DNA of 64,000 nucleotides from positions 1,240,001 to 1,304,000 of the forward strand of contig CAXXKC010000003.1 in the NCBI GenBank assembly GCA_963674835.2. The letters run 5' to 3'. Shown here piece by piece: positions 18,620 through 27,829 of this stretch. This stretch comes from G963674835 sp963674835. Its GTDB lineage: Bacteria > Planctomycetota > Planctomycetia > Pirellulales > Thermoguttaceae. A program made the position numbers and the translations under genes. Every line of letters begins with the position of its first letter. Positions within the stretch are counted from its first letter, which is position 1. The notes below the pieces were generated by a model. That model saw nothing but the letters and a program-made list of their open reading frames with translations, searched no databases and was not told where the DNA came from.

Positions 18620-19537
18620 TCAAGCATACCTCTTCCGGTCGACACGCCGCGCGTTTTCTTTCGGTTCCAGAGGCAACCCGCGGTGTTTGGCGTAGACCCG
18701 CGTGAACGCCGCGCCGAACAGCACGACCTGCGAGGAGTAGTAGACCCACAGCAGGACGATCACGATCGAACCGGCGGCACCATAAACCGATGCGATGCCG
18801 GCCGCGGCCAGATACCAGCCGATCAAGTGATTGCCGAGCAAGAACAGAAGGCCGCTGGAGCCCGCCCCGACCCAAACGTCGCGCCAGGCGATCTGAGCGT
18901 CGGGCAAAATGCGGTAGATCAGCGCGATGGCCAGCGTGAGGAATGCCCAGGAGACGGCGAACGTAACGGCCCACCAGAGTGAGAAACCTTGGGACGCGGG
19001 CGAGGAGGGCATAATCTGGCCGAGCGAGGAGAGGACCGCCGTGACTAGCAGGTCGGCCAGCAACAGCGCGCTGATTCCCAGGACGGCCAGGAACGAGCCG
19101 AACCGATCGTGCAGGTTTCGTCGCAGTCCCCGCCCCGGTTTGGGCTCGACCTCCCAGATCGCGTTCAGCGCGCTTTGCAATTGCAGGAAGAGCCCGGTGG
19201 CGCCAAACCCAAAGAAGACAATGCTCAGCACCGTCGCCGGGACTCCTGAGCCGCTCCGGTACGTGTATTGCGCAGTGGCCTGAATGGCAACGGCCACGGT
19301 GTGGCCGACGGTGCTTTCGATTTCCTGGGTCACCCGGCCCTGCGCCGCCTCTTTGCCGAGAACCAGGCTGGCGGCGGTGAAGGCCAGCACAATCACCGGC
19401 GCGATGGAAAAGATGGCATAAAAGGCCAGGGCGGCGCCGAGTTCGAAAGTCCTGGATTTGTACCACTCCAACACCGCCTGCTTCAGCAGTCGCACGATCT
19501 GCACACCTCTCCACGCACCAAGACGGCCCATGGGCAA
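18620..19537 (-). CDS. YihY/BrkB-family inner-membrane protein
   Basis: 305 aa with about six hydrophobic helices. It begins with the family's opening FELGAALAFYAIFSIAPVIV and has YGAAGSIVIVLLWVYYSSQVVLFGA near the end, the typical YihY signature. Its role in bacteria is poorly defined; names referring to RNase BN are obsolete. It lies 9 nt downstream of the AI-2E gene and ends the long minus-strand envelope/stress run. Start 19537 (or ATG 19531). Confidence 0.85.
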   Translation of the reverse strand: MPMGRLGAWRGVQIVRLLKQAVLEWYKSRTFELGAALAFYAIFSIAPVIVLAFTAASLVLGKEAAQGRVTQEIESTVGHTVAVAIQATAQYTYRSGSGVPATVLSIVFFGFGATGLFLQLQSALNAIWEVEPKPGRGLRRNLHDRFGSFLAVLGISALLLADLLVTAVLSSLGQIMPSSPASQGFSLWWAVTFAVSWAFLTLAIALIYRILPDAQIAWRDVWVGAGSSGLLFLLGNHLIGWYLAAAGIASVYGAAGSIVIVLLWVYYSSQVVLFGAAFTRVYAKHRGLPLEPKENARRVDRKRYA

Positions 19538-19546
19538 TGCCTTCCT

Positions 19547-21484
19547 TTAGGGCTGCGTCCCCTTCTGCCAACCGCCCTCAATTCCGTTGGCGGCGAGGTC
19601 CGGTGAGCCCTCCATGGGCTTTGTCTGTTCCTGCGTAAGGATCGGCAGCAGACTGTTCAGTTGGCTCCGCGTTTCCAGCATCGTGGTCGTCATCAGGTTG
19701 GCCCCAGCGTCCTGCAGTTGCTCCCGGTTTGCCTCCACGCCGTCTGTAAGTCCCCACCGGCCCACAATGATCTTGACCTCCGGGAACCGGGCCTGCAACT
19801 TCTTGCACAGGTAGCGTGTATGGGCCAGGCCTCCCGGCGGCAAGGCGCCGATGCAAACCAGCGCCGGCGCCTGCTCCGCCACCTGCGCCACCAGGTCGGC
19901 AGTCAGCATCTCAACGGCGGCGACTTCTACGACCCACTTGGCCGGGTCGAGCAGTTGGCGCAACATCTCCAGTGCCAATCGATCCGCCTGATCGCGGGCC
20001 GGGCACGCCAAAACGCGGAGTGGGATCGGCGCGGAGGCGTTGCCCCGATCCTCGGCGTGAATCGCCTCCTCGGCTTGATTAGCAGCCTCCCGTCGCTCGC
20101 CCAGGTCTTCCAGGATCTCCCGTATCGCCTGAAGGACAGACTGCTCATCCGCTTCCGTCAAGTCGTCTCGCTCGCGGTCCCGTTTCGCATAATTCAAGGC
20201 CGGCACCAAGAAGTCGTCGTAGACCTGTTCCGGGGAAGATGCCTTGGCCTGCGCTAGGATCAGTTGCGTCGCCTCGTCCTGGTCGCGGGCCAGCAGCCGC
20301 TGGTAAAAGGTGACGTGCGCATCCAACGGGGGCTCGTCGCCCAGGAGCACGTCGAGGAACTTCAATTGCGGAACGTACTTGCCCAGCACTGCCATGCAGA
20401 CCGTCAGCGGGCTGGACAGGACCAATCCGATCGGCCCCCAGAGGAAGGCCCAAAAGGCGGCCGCCACCAGCAGGGCCACTTCCGAGACGCCGATGCTATG
20501 GCCGTACAGGCGAGGTTCAGCGACGTTACTTGCGACCAGCTCGATCACCAGGAATAGCCCAATCACCAGCAACGGCTGGATCCACCCTTGAAACATTGCC
20601 AGGCTGAGGATGATCGCCGGCAGCGCCGCGATCCATACACCGATGTAGGGGACATAGCGAAACACCGCCACCAGGAATCCCCACAGAAAGGCGTACTGGA
20701 CGCCGATTGCCAGCAGGCCGAGGCCCACCGACAGACCGACCGCGGCGTTCACGATCAACTGCATGAGCAGGAACCGGCTGATTCGCTGGCCTGCGTCGTC
20801 CAACGCTTTGGTCATCACGGTAATCTGGCCGTGACTCACCAACCGGATCAGGCGATTCCGCAGGTCCTCGCGCTTCAGCAGCATGAAAACGACCAGCACC
20901 AGGGCCAAGGCCAGGCTGCCGAGCGTCTCCAACAGAGAATTAAGCAAGGCCGGCATCCGCGCCAGCCAGGTCGGGCTCTCCGGCGCTAGCACCACGGTGG
21001 TCGGCTCCTTCGAGACCGAAACCAGCAGCTTGCCCCGGTTCTTTGCCTCTTGGCTCCCCTCTGGCAGGTTCCACTCCCCGGTAATGTCATGGATCGCTTT
21101 TTCCAGGCCACTAGTTACCGACCCCTGACCAAGATGCCGCAGCAATTTGATTTTGCCCTTGATATTCTCCGTGTACTTCGGCATTTCGCCGGCCAGCCTC
21201 GTGACCTGGGCCGTGACCAGCCAGATGGCGCCGCCCAGCAGCGTCCCTGCCAGCATCACGACCACGATGACCGACAGCAATCGCCGCAGGCCGCGCCGTT
21301 GAAGGGCCGTAACGAGCGGGGCCAGCAGAAAGGTCAGGAACACCGCCAGCGCAACCGGGATGAAAACCGTCTGCGCCCAATACAGACAGGTGATCACGAC
21401 CACGCCGACCACCGTGCTGGTCAGGATCACGAGGGCAAGCTGCCAGCCAGGCATTGCAGATGGTTTCGTCACGGTCAGAACCAA
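19547..21484 (-). CDS. AI-2E family (PerM-like) permease with extra C-terminal domain
   Basis: 645 aa. Residues 1-380 are the AI-2E/UPF0118 transporter: several membrane helices, including SRFLLMQLIVNAAVGLSVGL and the conserved EPRLYGHSIGVSEVALLV region. About 270 extra residues follow. Their last 150 contain LRVLACPARDQADRLALEML, ALVCIGALPPGG and VKIIVGRWG, a Rossmann-like or cobalamin-binding-like fold seen in some planctomycete and proteobacterial AI-2E proteins. AI-2E proteins are small-molecule or Na+/H+ exporters; the ligand here is unknown. Confidence 0.85.
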   Translation of the reverse strand: MVLTVTKPSAMPGWQLALVILTSTVVGVVVITCLYWAQTVFIPVALAVFLTFLLAPLVTALQRRGLRRLLSVIVVVMLAGTLLGGAIWLVTAQVTRLAGEMPKYTENIKGKIKLLRHLGQGSVTSGLEKAIHDITGEWNLPEGSQEAKNRGKLLVSVSKEPTTVVLAPESPTWLARMPALLNSLLETLGSLALALVLVVFMLLKREDLRNRLIRLVSHGQITVMTKALDDAGQRISRFLLMQLIVNAAVGLSVGLGLLAIGVQYAFLWGFLVAVFRYVPYIGVWIAALPAIILSLAMFQGWIQPLLVIGLFLVIELVASNVAEPRLYGHSIGVSEVALLVAAAFWAFLWGPIGLVLSSPLTVCMAVLGKYVPQLKFLDVLLGDEPPLDAHVTFYQRLLARDQDEATQLILAQAKASSPEQVYDDFLVPALNYAKRDRERDDLTEADEQSVLQAIREILEDLGERREAANQAEEAIHAEDRGNASAPIPLRVLACPARDQADRLALEMLRQLLDPAKWVVEVAAVEMLTADLVAQVAEQAPALVCIGALPPGGLAHTRYLCKKLQARFPEVKIIVGRWGLTDGVEANREQLQDAGANLMTTTMLETRSQLNSLLPILTQEQTKPMEGSPDLAANGIEGGWQKGTQP

Positions 21485-21513
21485 GGGGCTATCTGGATGA
21501 TCGGCCTAGCCGC

Positions 21514-21708
21514 TTACCACAGCTTGAGTTTCCAGCCTAGTGCGAAGCCAATGCCGAAGCACCATAGGGCCACCACTCCGGGGCGCTCGCGCCCATATTC
21601 CTGAAAATGCTCCAGGGCGCTCTTGGTTGTTGGCGCGAGGGGACCCGTCTGCACCTGAGTCTCCTTTTGCGATTTCGGGACGGTATGCTCTTCTGTCGAC
21701 GAAGCCAT
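21514..21708 (-). CDS. Small membrane-anchored protein
   Basis: 64 aa. A hydrophilic N-terminus is followed by a single C-terminal hydrophobic segment, RPGVVALWCFGIGFALGWKLKLW, of the glycine-zipper kind found at the end of DUF883/ElaB proteins. It is one of three neighbouring small proteins ending in a 'P...LG...GFALGW' helix (here, 22192-22404 and 22852-23271). It likely sits in the inner membrane; ribosome-association, as in ElaB/YqjD, is only inference. Confidence 0.6.
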   Translation of the reverse strand: MASSTEEHTVPKSQKETQVQTGPLAPTTKSALEHFQEYGRERPGVVALWCFGIGFALGWKLKLW

Positions 21709-21742
21709 GTCAGGCTCCTTAGTTCTACGGTGGCAGGAAATA

Positions 21743-22195
21743 TCAACGATCCTGAGTTTGCCGTGATTCGACGGGTGCCGGCTTCTTCAAGGCGTGTTTG
21801 ATCCAAATCATATTGCGGGCCAATTCTTCCCGGGAACGCTCAAAGACGCGCACGACTCCGCGCATGAAGTACCACCCCGAGACTCCAATAGCCACCGCCA
21901 CGATGAAGCCGATCAAGGCGGCGATCGAGAAGGCCGCCGCCCGCGATATATCAGCGGCTTGCGCCAGGAGTTCCGCAATCAGTGTCAACGCAATCGGCAC
22001 CGTGCCGACGGCCACAGTCCCCGCGACCAGCAGCATCGCGATGGGGACCAGCATTCGTTTGAGGCCTTCGCGGCAGTCGCTTCTGAAGAGCTCGAATTGA
22101 AACTCGGCAAGCGACACGATGTCGTGCGTCAATTCGGCCACGTTCTTGGCGAGCCCGTCACGCGGCGACCGGGTTGATCCGTTGGGTCGGCTCAT
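21743..22195 (-). CDS. Phage holin superfamily III (Holin-X/DUF1469-like) membrane protein
   Basis: 150 aa from the ATG at 22195. An amphipathic N-terminal helix (NVAELTHDIVSLAEFQFELF) precedes two hydrophobic hairpin helices (MLVPIAMLLVAGTVAVGTVP and AAFSIAALIGFIVAVAIGVSGWYF). Despite the family name, such proteins are usual chromosomal envelope-stress neighbours of DUF883/CsbD genes, as here. ATG and the preceding gene's TGA overlap (ATGA), implying coupled translation. Confidence 0.75.
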   Translation of the reverse strand: MSRPNGSTRSPRDGLAKNVAELTHDIVSLAEFQFELFRSDCREGLKRMLVPIAMLLVAGTVAVGTVPIALTLIAELLAQAADISRAAAFSIAALIGFIVAVAIGVSGWYFMRGVVRVFERSREELARNMIWIKHALKKPAPVESRQTQDR

Positions 22196-22404
22196 CGTCG
22201 TTTCACCCACCATCCTAATGCGATTCCGAGGGATAGTGCCGCCCCCAGGCAGAAGCCTGGCCGTTGGGCGACAAACCGTTCGATCGACTGGACACTTTGT
22301 GACAATCCGCTTCGGGCTGCGCCGGCCCAGCCGCCACGGCTCAGCCCAACTGACGCTCCGCCGCGGACGCCTTTCGATGACTCAGGGCATGCGATGTGAA
22401 TCAT
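22192..22404 (-). CDS. Small membrane protein (DUF883-like tail)
   Basis: 70 aa. The final 25 residues, RPGFCLGAALSLGIALGWWVKRR, form a membrane helix of the same type as its neighbours. The N-terminal half is poorly conserved-looking. It overlaps both neighbours by a few bases to 23 nt, so it belongs to a tight operon. Confidence 0.5.
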   Translation of the reverse strand: MIHIACPESSKGVRGGASVGLSRGGWAGAARSGLSQSVQSIERFVAQRPGFCLGAALSLGIALGWWVKRR

Positions 22405-22804
22405 GATGGCTTGTCCGAGGATGTTCAGTTATTCCAAGTAACCTTCCCGCATTTTGGCCCAAGTATGCCGTTGCCTTGCGAACCGCGATGTTGGCGACAG
22501 TAGCCAATAGCGCACCGATCACTCCGTCCGAGGCGGCCGCCGGTTTGATGACTAGATGGCCGGTCCTCACCAGTTGCGTCAGGGTGGCCACGTCAGGGCG
22601 TATCTCCCCAGATCGCTTGGGAACGATTAGAAACCCCAACGCGACCGCCGCCCCCAAACACACCCAGGGATACGTCTTCACGTAGTGCTTCCAGTCGACG
22701 ATGGTGCGGGCACTTGCGGCCATATCTTGCATGTCCCCGTCGATGTCACAACGAAGCTGCTGCATCCGTGCTCGCACTGATTCAGCCGGCGGTGGATCAT
22801 TCAT
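22382..22804 (-). CDS. Small membrane protein, unrecognised
   Basis: 140 aa from the ATG at 22804 (MNDPPPAESVRARM). A short helical N-terminus is followed by one clear hydrophobic segment, YPWVCLGAAVALGFLIVPKR, like DUF883 tails, then a further weakly hydrophobic region. It lies in the operon between CsbD/DUF883 and the holin-X gene. Presumed envelope-stress small protein. Confidence 0.55.
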   Translation of the reverse strand: MNDPPPAESVRARMQQLRCDIDGDMQDMAASARTIVDWKHYVKTYPWVCLGAAVALGFLIVPKRSGEIRPDVATLTQLVRTGHLVIKPAAASDGVIGALLATVANIAVRKATAYLGQNAGRLLGITEHPRTSHHDSHRMP

Positions 22805-22851
22805 CGGCGGTATCCTTTTGCGCATCCACGTGCAGCGGTTGCGGGGAACTG

Positions 22852-23271
22852 TCATCGGAAACGCAACGACAACGCAATCACCACCCCGCTGATCAAACCC
22901 ACTCCGAAACACACAAGCAGCGACTCTACCGGCCGATCGCGGACGAAGCGTTCCGCTTCGTTATAGCCGGCGCGAACCTGGCCCGTAGCTTGCTTGACCG
23001 TATGCTGCACGGTCGCGGAAGCGTGCTGTGCATAGTCGCGTGCCGTTTCGACCGCCGTGCCGATCGCCGAGGCAGCACTGTCGGACACCTCTTGCAGATA
23101 CAATTCTATCGCCTCGCGCCCTTCGCCGGTCTTGCGCTGAATGATGCCGACCATCTGGCCGGCGTCACCGCGGATCTGTGCCAAATCATCGTCAGTCAAC
23201 TGCCCCCATTTCTGGAGGAGCTTGCCTTTGATCCCGTTCCAGTTGCCCTCAAGAATCTGTTGGTTAGTCAA
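22852..23271 (-). CDS. CsbD-like protein fused to DUF883 (ElaB/YqjD) tail
   Basis: 139 aa. Residues 1-55 match the CsbD stress-protein pattern (LEGNWNGIKGKLLQKWGQLTDDDL). The rest is a long helix ending in RDRPVESLLVCFGVGLISGV, the membrane tail of DUF883 proteins. CsbD is a general-stress protein of unknown biochemistry; DUF883 proteins tether to the inner membrane. It is the first gene of the small-protein operon reading toward YihY. Confidence 0.8.
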   Translation of the reverse strand: MTNQQILEGNWNGIKGKLLQKWGQLTDDDLAQIRGDAGQMVGIIQRKTGEGREAIELYLQEVSDSAASAIGTAVETARDYAQHASATVQHTVKQATGQVRAGYNEAERFVRDRPVESLLVCFGVGLISGVVIALSLRFR

Positions 23272-23542
23272 AATGTCTCCTTTTCGTAATTGACCAGTAC
23301 GACGAGCTCAATGACTTGTCTTACTCCATGCCTGACGGTCGGACGGGGGTGCGAATTATCGCTCAGGTCCAATCCGCACGTACCCGCCCGTCCTTTCGCC
23401 TCCGCTACTCAGTCGGGCTTTCACCTTCCGTGCGGATGCCGACCTGCAACGTTCCCAGCAGTCCTGTCAGGGCCTTTTCTTTCCTCGTGATGAAGGGGAC
23501 GTTATCCGCAAGTGGGTGGGTTTGTTCAACCACGATGACCAT
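23272..23542. other. Spacer
   Basis: About 270 nt between the YXWGXW gene and the CsbD operon. It presumably holds the operon promoter on the minus strand; no distinct motif is seen. Confidence 0.3.
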
Positions 23543-25156
23543 CTATTTGGATTTACTCTTGTCCTTGTGTTCCTCCTCCTTCTGTCCCTTGGATTGTGAA
23601 CCCGCCGGCGCGTTGCCCCGTGAACGCGGGGCGGCCCGTTCGGCCCTGGGCTGAGGCTGCGGTTGCTGGGCGGCCCGCCTGGCCTTGGGTTGCGGTTGCG
23701 CCGTGTCCAGCGGCAGCCGGCTGGCTGCGCGTGGCTGCCTTTGCTCCGGCGATCGAGTCGATCTCCACCTGGCCTCGACCTTGAAATCTGGTCTGGGGGC
23801 CTCATAGATCTTCGGCGGAACCTGGCCCTTGCCGAGCTCAGTGACGGGTCTCGCCACAATCGGCGAACTGGGAAATCGCACTTTGGCCGGCGCGAATTGT
23901 CTCGCAGGCTGCTCGGCCGACGGAGCCGCCACTCTGGTTTCCAACTTCTGCCGCTGTTCGCGGAAGCGCTGCACCTCTTGCCCATGCTGGCCAAGCTTTT
24001 GTCTCTCTGACTGGTCGATCGGCTGGAATCGCAGCGGACTGGTTTGGCTCTTTGTGAATTGGGAGAATGGTTCAGCAACCACGCGACCCGTCTCTCTTGC
24101 CCCTGGCTCACTCGCGCCCAGTGCCCTCTGGGCCGCCCATGTCCGCAGCGGTCGGGCATCCTCGTGAACGCGGCGGTTCTGGAAGTCGGCGGCAATGCGC
24201 TGCTCCCACCGGCTGTCCTGGCGATGCTGCCATCGCTCGTGAGCGTAAATCGGATCGTAGCCGTGACGGCCGGAGTTATACGAATACCAGGGGTAGTACC
24301 CCGCGGTTTGGTAGTTCGCGGCGTAGTAGTCGCCGAAGTAGTAGTGTTGGTATTGCGGCCGCAAGAAGAGATGGCTGGCCAACACGCCCAGGTCGATCAC
24401 CGTCGCAGGCGAGTAGGAGAAGCCGGGCCGCGTATACACGCCCGCGCTAAAATAGACCGGCGCAAACAGCACGCCGCGACGGCCGACCGAGTAATCCCAG
24501 TAGCCGTCGACGAAGACGTAGCCTCGCGGCGTGTAGACGTAGTGGGCAGGAACCCAATCCCAATCCGGCTGCCCGCCGGCCCAGAAGCCGGGGCGCCAAG
24601 CGTAGCGGTTATTCTGCCATAGCCAACAGCCGGGCAGCCACATGGCGTCTGGCGAAGGCGCGACGATGTTAGGACCGGCTTCGACCGTCGCGGGTGGCTC
24701 GGGCAAGTAGGCAATCTCGCTCACCTTGGCGTCGGCCCAGTACCCGGATGTCCATTGAACGCCTTGCGCCGACCTGCCCCAATACCCGGGCACCCATTGG
24801 CGGCCGGGCGGCAGCGCGCGCCAGACACCGCTGACCCAGAGGAAATCGCTCCTCTCGTCGTCCCAGCCCCAGTAGCCGGGGATCCATGCCACGTTGTCCC
24901 CGTCCGGTTTCTGGTCGGGCGGCAATTCCTCGATCGCCGCCGGCGGCGCTTTCGGCACCACGATGCCCGGCTCGGGGTCAAAAGTCACTGTCTCCGCGAA
25001 GGCCTCGTGTACTGGCCCACGCGTGAGCACTTGCACCCCTTGTTCGGCATCAGCCTGGCCCGGCTGTGCAGCCACGGCGTTGTTCAATCCAAAGTTCGCG
25101 CCAAGGGCCACCAGCGCGGTGACCAGGCACACTCTACCGACTCGACGAACGCTCAT
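23543..25156 (-). CDS. Secreted YXWGXW-repeat protein
   Basis: 537 aa from the ATG at 25156 (MSVRRVGRVCLVTALVALGA; signal peptide). Residues about 70-210 hold repeats of the WVPGYWGWDD/WTSGYWAD/WRPGFWAGG type, the YXWGXW family found in exported proteins of planctomycetes and proteobacteria. A Tyr-rich stretch (QYQHYYFGDYYAANYQT) follows, then a long basic, Gln/Arg/Pro-rich tail that looks unstructured. It is probably surface or periplasmic; function unknown. An in-frame upstream start at 25195 would spoil the signal peptide. Confidence 0.75.
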   Translation of the reverse strand: MSVRRVGRVCLVTALVALGANFGLNNAVAAQPGQADAEQGVQVLTRGPVHEAFAETVTFDPEPGIVVPKAPPAAIEELPPDQKPDGDNVAWIPGYWGWDDERSDFLWVSGVWRALPPGRQWVPGYWGRSAQGVQWTSGYWADAKVSEIAYLPEPPATVEAGPNIVAPSPDAMWLPGCWLWQNNRYAWRPGFWAGGQPDWDWVPAHYVYTPRGYVFVDGYWDYSVGRRGVLFAPVYFSAGVYTRPGFSYSPATVIDLGVLASHLFLRPQYQHYYFGDYYAANYQTAGYYPWYSYNSGRHGYDPIYAHERWQHRQDSRWEQRIAADFQNRRVHEDARPLRTWAAQRALGASEPGARETGRVVAEPFSQFTKSQTSPLRFQPIDQSERQKLGQHGQEVQRFREQRQKLETRVAAPSAEQPARQFAPAKVRFPSSPIVARPVTELGKGQVPPKIYEAPRPDFKVEARWRSTRSPEQRQPRAASRLPLDTAQPQPKARRAAQQPQPQPRAERAAPRSRGNAPAGSQSKGQKEEEHKDKSKSK

Positions 25157-25389
25157 GATTCTTCTCCCTTGCAAAATCGAAGTCATCCGGATCACTCCAT
25201 TCGTCGTTCACCAGACTCCACCGTCCAACTCCACCGTTTCTGATTGCGATCCCGATGCTTCAAACAATTCCACCACGCGGTCAACGCGCGTTACTTGATG
25301 TGGTACGAGCCCGATCGCCCGCGTACCATGACTCGCCCGTCGACGTAATCCCACACCTGTCAACGGTAAACCGGAAACCCGGTCTCCCG

Positions 25390-25566
25390 TTACCCCAAGT
25401 GACGCCTCGTTCTCAACCCGCCTACCAGGAACGACAATACGGCGAAAATGAGGAAGACGACGAAGAGGATCTTCGCCACTCCCACGAAGGAACCTGCAAT
25501 TCCTCCAAAGCCGAAGACTGCAGCGAGCAAAGCGATGACGAGGCAAGCGATTGCCAACTGTAACAT
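25390..25566 (-). CDS. DUF1328 (YtjA-like) small membrane protein
   Basis: 58 aa from the ATG at 25566, preceded by GGAGAACTCGACC. Two membrane helices, with the family pattern ALLAAVFGFGGIAG...AKILFVVFLIFAVLSFL. Short hydrophobic proteins of this family are common next to CsbD-type stress genes; the biochemical role is unknown. Confidence 0.85.
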   Translation of the reverse strand: MLQLAIACLVIALLAAVFGFGGIAGSFVGVAKILFVVFLIFAVLSFLVGGLRTRRHLG

Positions 25567-25767
25567 GGTCGAGTTCTCCTCGAAAAAGGGTGGGGCTGCG
25601 TTGGCCAATTGCCACCATGGCCCGTGAACGTAGGGTTGTTCTGTAAGCTCTCTTATCCTCCGCTTCTATTTCCCGTCATGGCTGATTCCATACCTCGTAG
25701 TCGATCAATTACCGCCGCCCGCCCCGATCTCCGTCGTGAGGTGCGCCATCCCCTTCCGGCCGATGCT

Positions 25768-26001
25768 TCAAACCGGTGGCCCACGCTTCGCAATGGACAC
25801 GATGTGTCCCGCGGTTAGTACGCCGATCACAAAACCGATGATCAACGTTCCGAACAAGAGGGCTGCGTTCGGCATCGTCACCGTAAGGAATAGCAGTTTT
25901 GTTTCGACGGCTTGCGTGTTCTGTAAAACTACGACCACAACGATCAATACAAAGGCAGCTATTCCTACGATCTTCAATTTGTTAATTGTTCCCTTCAACA
26001 T
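25768..26001 (-). CDS. LapA/DUF1049-like small membrane protein
   Basis: 77 aa, two hydrophobic helices (IAAFVLIVVVVVLQNTQAVETKLLFLTVTMP and LLFGTLIIGFVIGVLTAG). The 'VLQNTQ.V...F' motif between them is diagnostic of LapA (lipopolysaccharide assembly protein A domain). In this locus it joins other stress-induced envelope proteins. Confidence 0.8.
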   Translation of the reverse strand: MLKGTINKLKIVGIAAFVLIVVVVVLQNTQAVETKLLFLTVTMPNAALLFGTLIIGFVIGVLTAGHIVSIAKRGPPV

Positions 26002-26229
26002 GGGCTACTCCGGATGTGGATAGTACGATGGCACTGCAACGTGCCTTCCCATTGTGAGTCGGATTCCAGCGTGCCAACCGCAACACATGCTTGAAGCTGC
26101 AGAAGGTCTCCGGCGTTGGCGGGTAAATCAGAAGGACTTTCATAACATCTCCCAAGCGGTTCTCAATAGGTTGGGCAGTATCTCGCGCTCCACTTTCGAG
26201 CTACTCCAAGCCTCGCCGTGCGCCGGCTT
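26002..26229. other. Spacer
   Basis: About 230 nt downstream of the phosphatase gene and upstream of the LapA-like gene. No convincing ORF or hairpin. Confidence 0.3.
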
Positions 26230-27828
26230 TCATGCGTGCGGGCCCCCCGAGTGGAAATGAAGATCCCCGGCGGCACGACAATTTGGGCCCCCCTCGGACG
26301 CCATTCTCGCGATCATCTCCAGATCCGCTTGCGGGTCTTCCGCACAAAGTGTCAACGCGCGGGAGGAAACACTTGGTGCTTCTGATTGACTCTCCGGCAC
26401 CTTGATTACGAGCAACGTCACATCATCTTCTCTTTTGGCAGATCGACAGTGGGCATCGAGATCACGCCGGATGGTGGCACATATCTCTTCGGCGCTCGAA
26501 CTCCCGCAACCAATCAGTTGGCTCTTAAGCCTCCCCTCACCATACTGCCTACCTTCATCATTGAACGCTTCCATAATTCCGTCCGTGAAGAGAACCAGTA
26601 CATCCCCCTGGTGCAAACCAATCCTTGTCGTTGCATACTTCGTGTCTTCCCGTACGCCAAGCGGCAGCCCACAATCACCTTGTCCCACCGTTTGTGCCGT
26701 CTCGGACCGAACCCAAAGCGGGCCAGTATGGCCTGCAAGGCTCAGCTCGGCATGGAGTCCCGTCGAATCGACGACGCAGCACGCAGCCGTGACAAAGCTC
26801 TCCACGCACAGGTGCAGAAGGACTTCGTTCACTTTGGTAAGCACGGTTTCTGGACGCGGGTCTGATTTCACGGCTGTATGAACGGCCATTCTCACTGCGC
26901 ACATGATCAGGGCAGCGTGCACACCGTGCCCCGCGGCGTCCCCGACGAAAAGCAGCACCTTATGGTCATTCAACGGGAGAATGTCGAGCATGTCGCCCCC
27001 CACCTGGATCGCCGGCTCGTACCGGAAGGCAACGTCCAAGCCGGGGATCTCGATAACCCCGTGCGGGATTAACGCTTGTTGAACTGACCGGGCCATTTCC
27101 AGGTCTTGTGTCATGGCAACATTTTGCCTTTCCAAGACCTTCTTGTGTTCGGCCAGTTCGTTGTACAATCGGCCCTTGTCCACGCTAACTGTGAGTTGGG
27201 CGGCGATCTGCTCGAAGAAACCGACATGCAGAAGAGAATAAGTGTTCTTCTCGGTACTGGAGAGGAACACGAAGCCCATGGGCTTGCCCTTCGATGCCAA
27301 CGGGCAAGTCAGCGAGGACTGCATTCCCTCACGGAGGATGAGTTGTGTGGCTTTCGAATTTGGGTGTTCGATGAAGTAGGCTTCAAGGTCGTTGATAATC
27401 CTCGGTTTGCCTGTATCGGCGATCGTCTGCAGGGTGGAGCCGGCTAAGGGTGCTTTGTATCCCCGCTTGAGCAGCACCCCGCGATCCGACTTAGTCCAGT
27501 CTGCCACCACAAGCCCAGTTTCGCCTTCGATGAAGGCCACACCGATGCGGTTGTACGGTACTAACGTTCTTAGTTCCTCGTAAAGAAAACTGAGGACCTC
27601 ATCGAGGCTCAGACCAAGGTTGATCTGTTCATTGATCTTCCCGAGTTCTGCGATTTGCTGCTCCCGATGACGAAGCCGTTGTACCAGGGATTGTGCGGCA
27701 CGAACAAAACCTTCATACGCCCTTTCGCCTTCCTGGCTTCGTGCGAAAGCGGCTTGAGCGGAGACCAGGCCAGCCTGAGACCAGGGCTGCCCGGTGGGCT
27801 CGTCGGCTTTTTCGCTGCCTGGCAACAT
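26230..27828 (-). CDS. GAF-domain PP2C/SpoIIE-type serine phosphatase (RsbU-like)
   Basis: 532 aa. A short N-terminal coil leads into a GAF-like sensor (about 60-215; LVPYNRIGVAFIEGETGLVV). A linker helix then leads into the SpoIIE/PP2C phosphatase (about 265-480), with the metal-binding pattern GGDMLDILPL, GDAAGHGVHAA and VLFTDGIMEA. Such enzymes dephosphorylate anti-anti-sigma proteins or otherwise switch stress sigma pathways. It starts 2 nt after the csrA stop, forming a DUF2294-csrA-phosphatase unit under leader copy B. No anti-sigma factor or STAS partner is encoded nearby, so the substrate is unknown. Confidence 0.85.
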   Translation of the reverse strand: MLPGSEKADEPTGQPWSQAGLVSAQAAFARSQEGERAYEGFVRAAQSLVQRLRHREQQIAELGKINEQINLGLSLDEVLSFLYEELRTLVPYNRIGVAFIEGETGLVVADWTKSDRGVLLKRGYKAPLAGSTLQTIADTGKPRIINDLEAYFIEHPNSKATQLILREGMQSSLTCPLASKGKPMGFVFLSSTEKNTYSLLHVGFFEQIAAQLTVSVDKGRLYNELAEHKKVLERQNVAMTQDLEMARSVQQALIPHGVIEIPGLDVAFRYEPAIQVGGDMLDILPLNDHKVLLFVGDAAGHGVHAALIMCAVRMAVHTAVKSDPRPETVLTKVNEVLLHLCVESFVTAACCVVDSTGLHAELSLAGHTGPLWVRSETAQTVGQGDCGLPLGVREDTKYATTRIGLHQGDVLVLFTDGIMEAFNDEGRQYGEGRLKSQLIGCGSSSAEEICATIRRDLDAHCRSAKREDDVTLLVIKVPESQSEAPSVSSRALTLCAEDPQADLEMIARMASEGGPNCRAAGDLHFHSGGPHA

Positions 27829-27829
27829 G

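Noticed and set aside
21743..22195. Prophage lysis holin
   Set aside because: No endolysin or phage structural genes; holin-X proteins commonly accompany CsbD/DUF883 stress genes.
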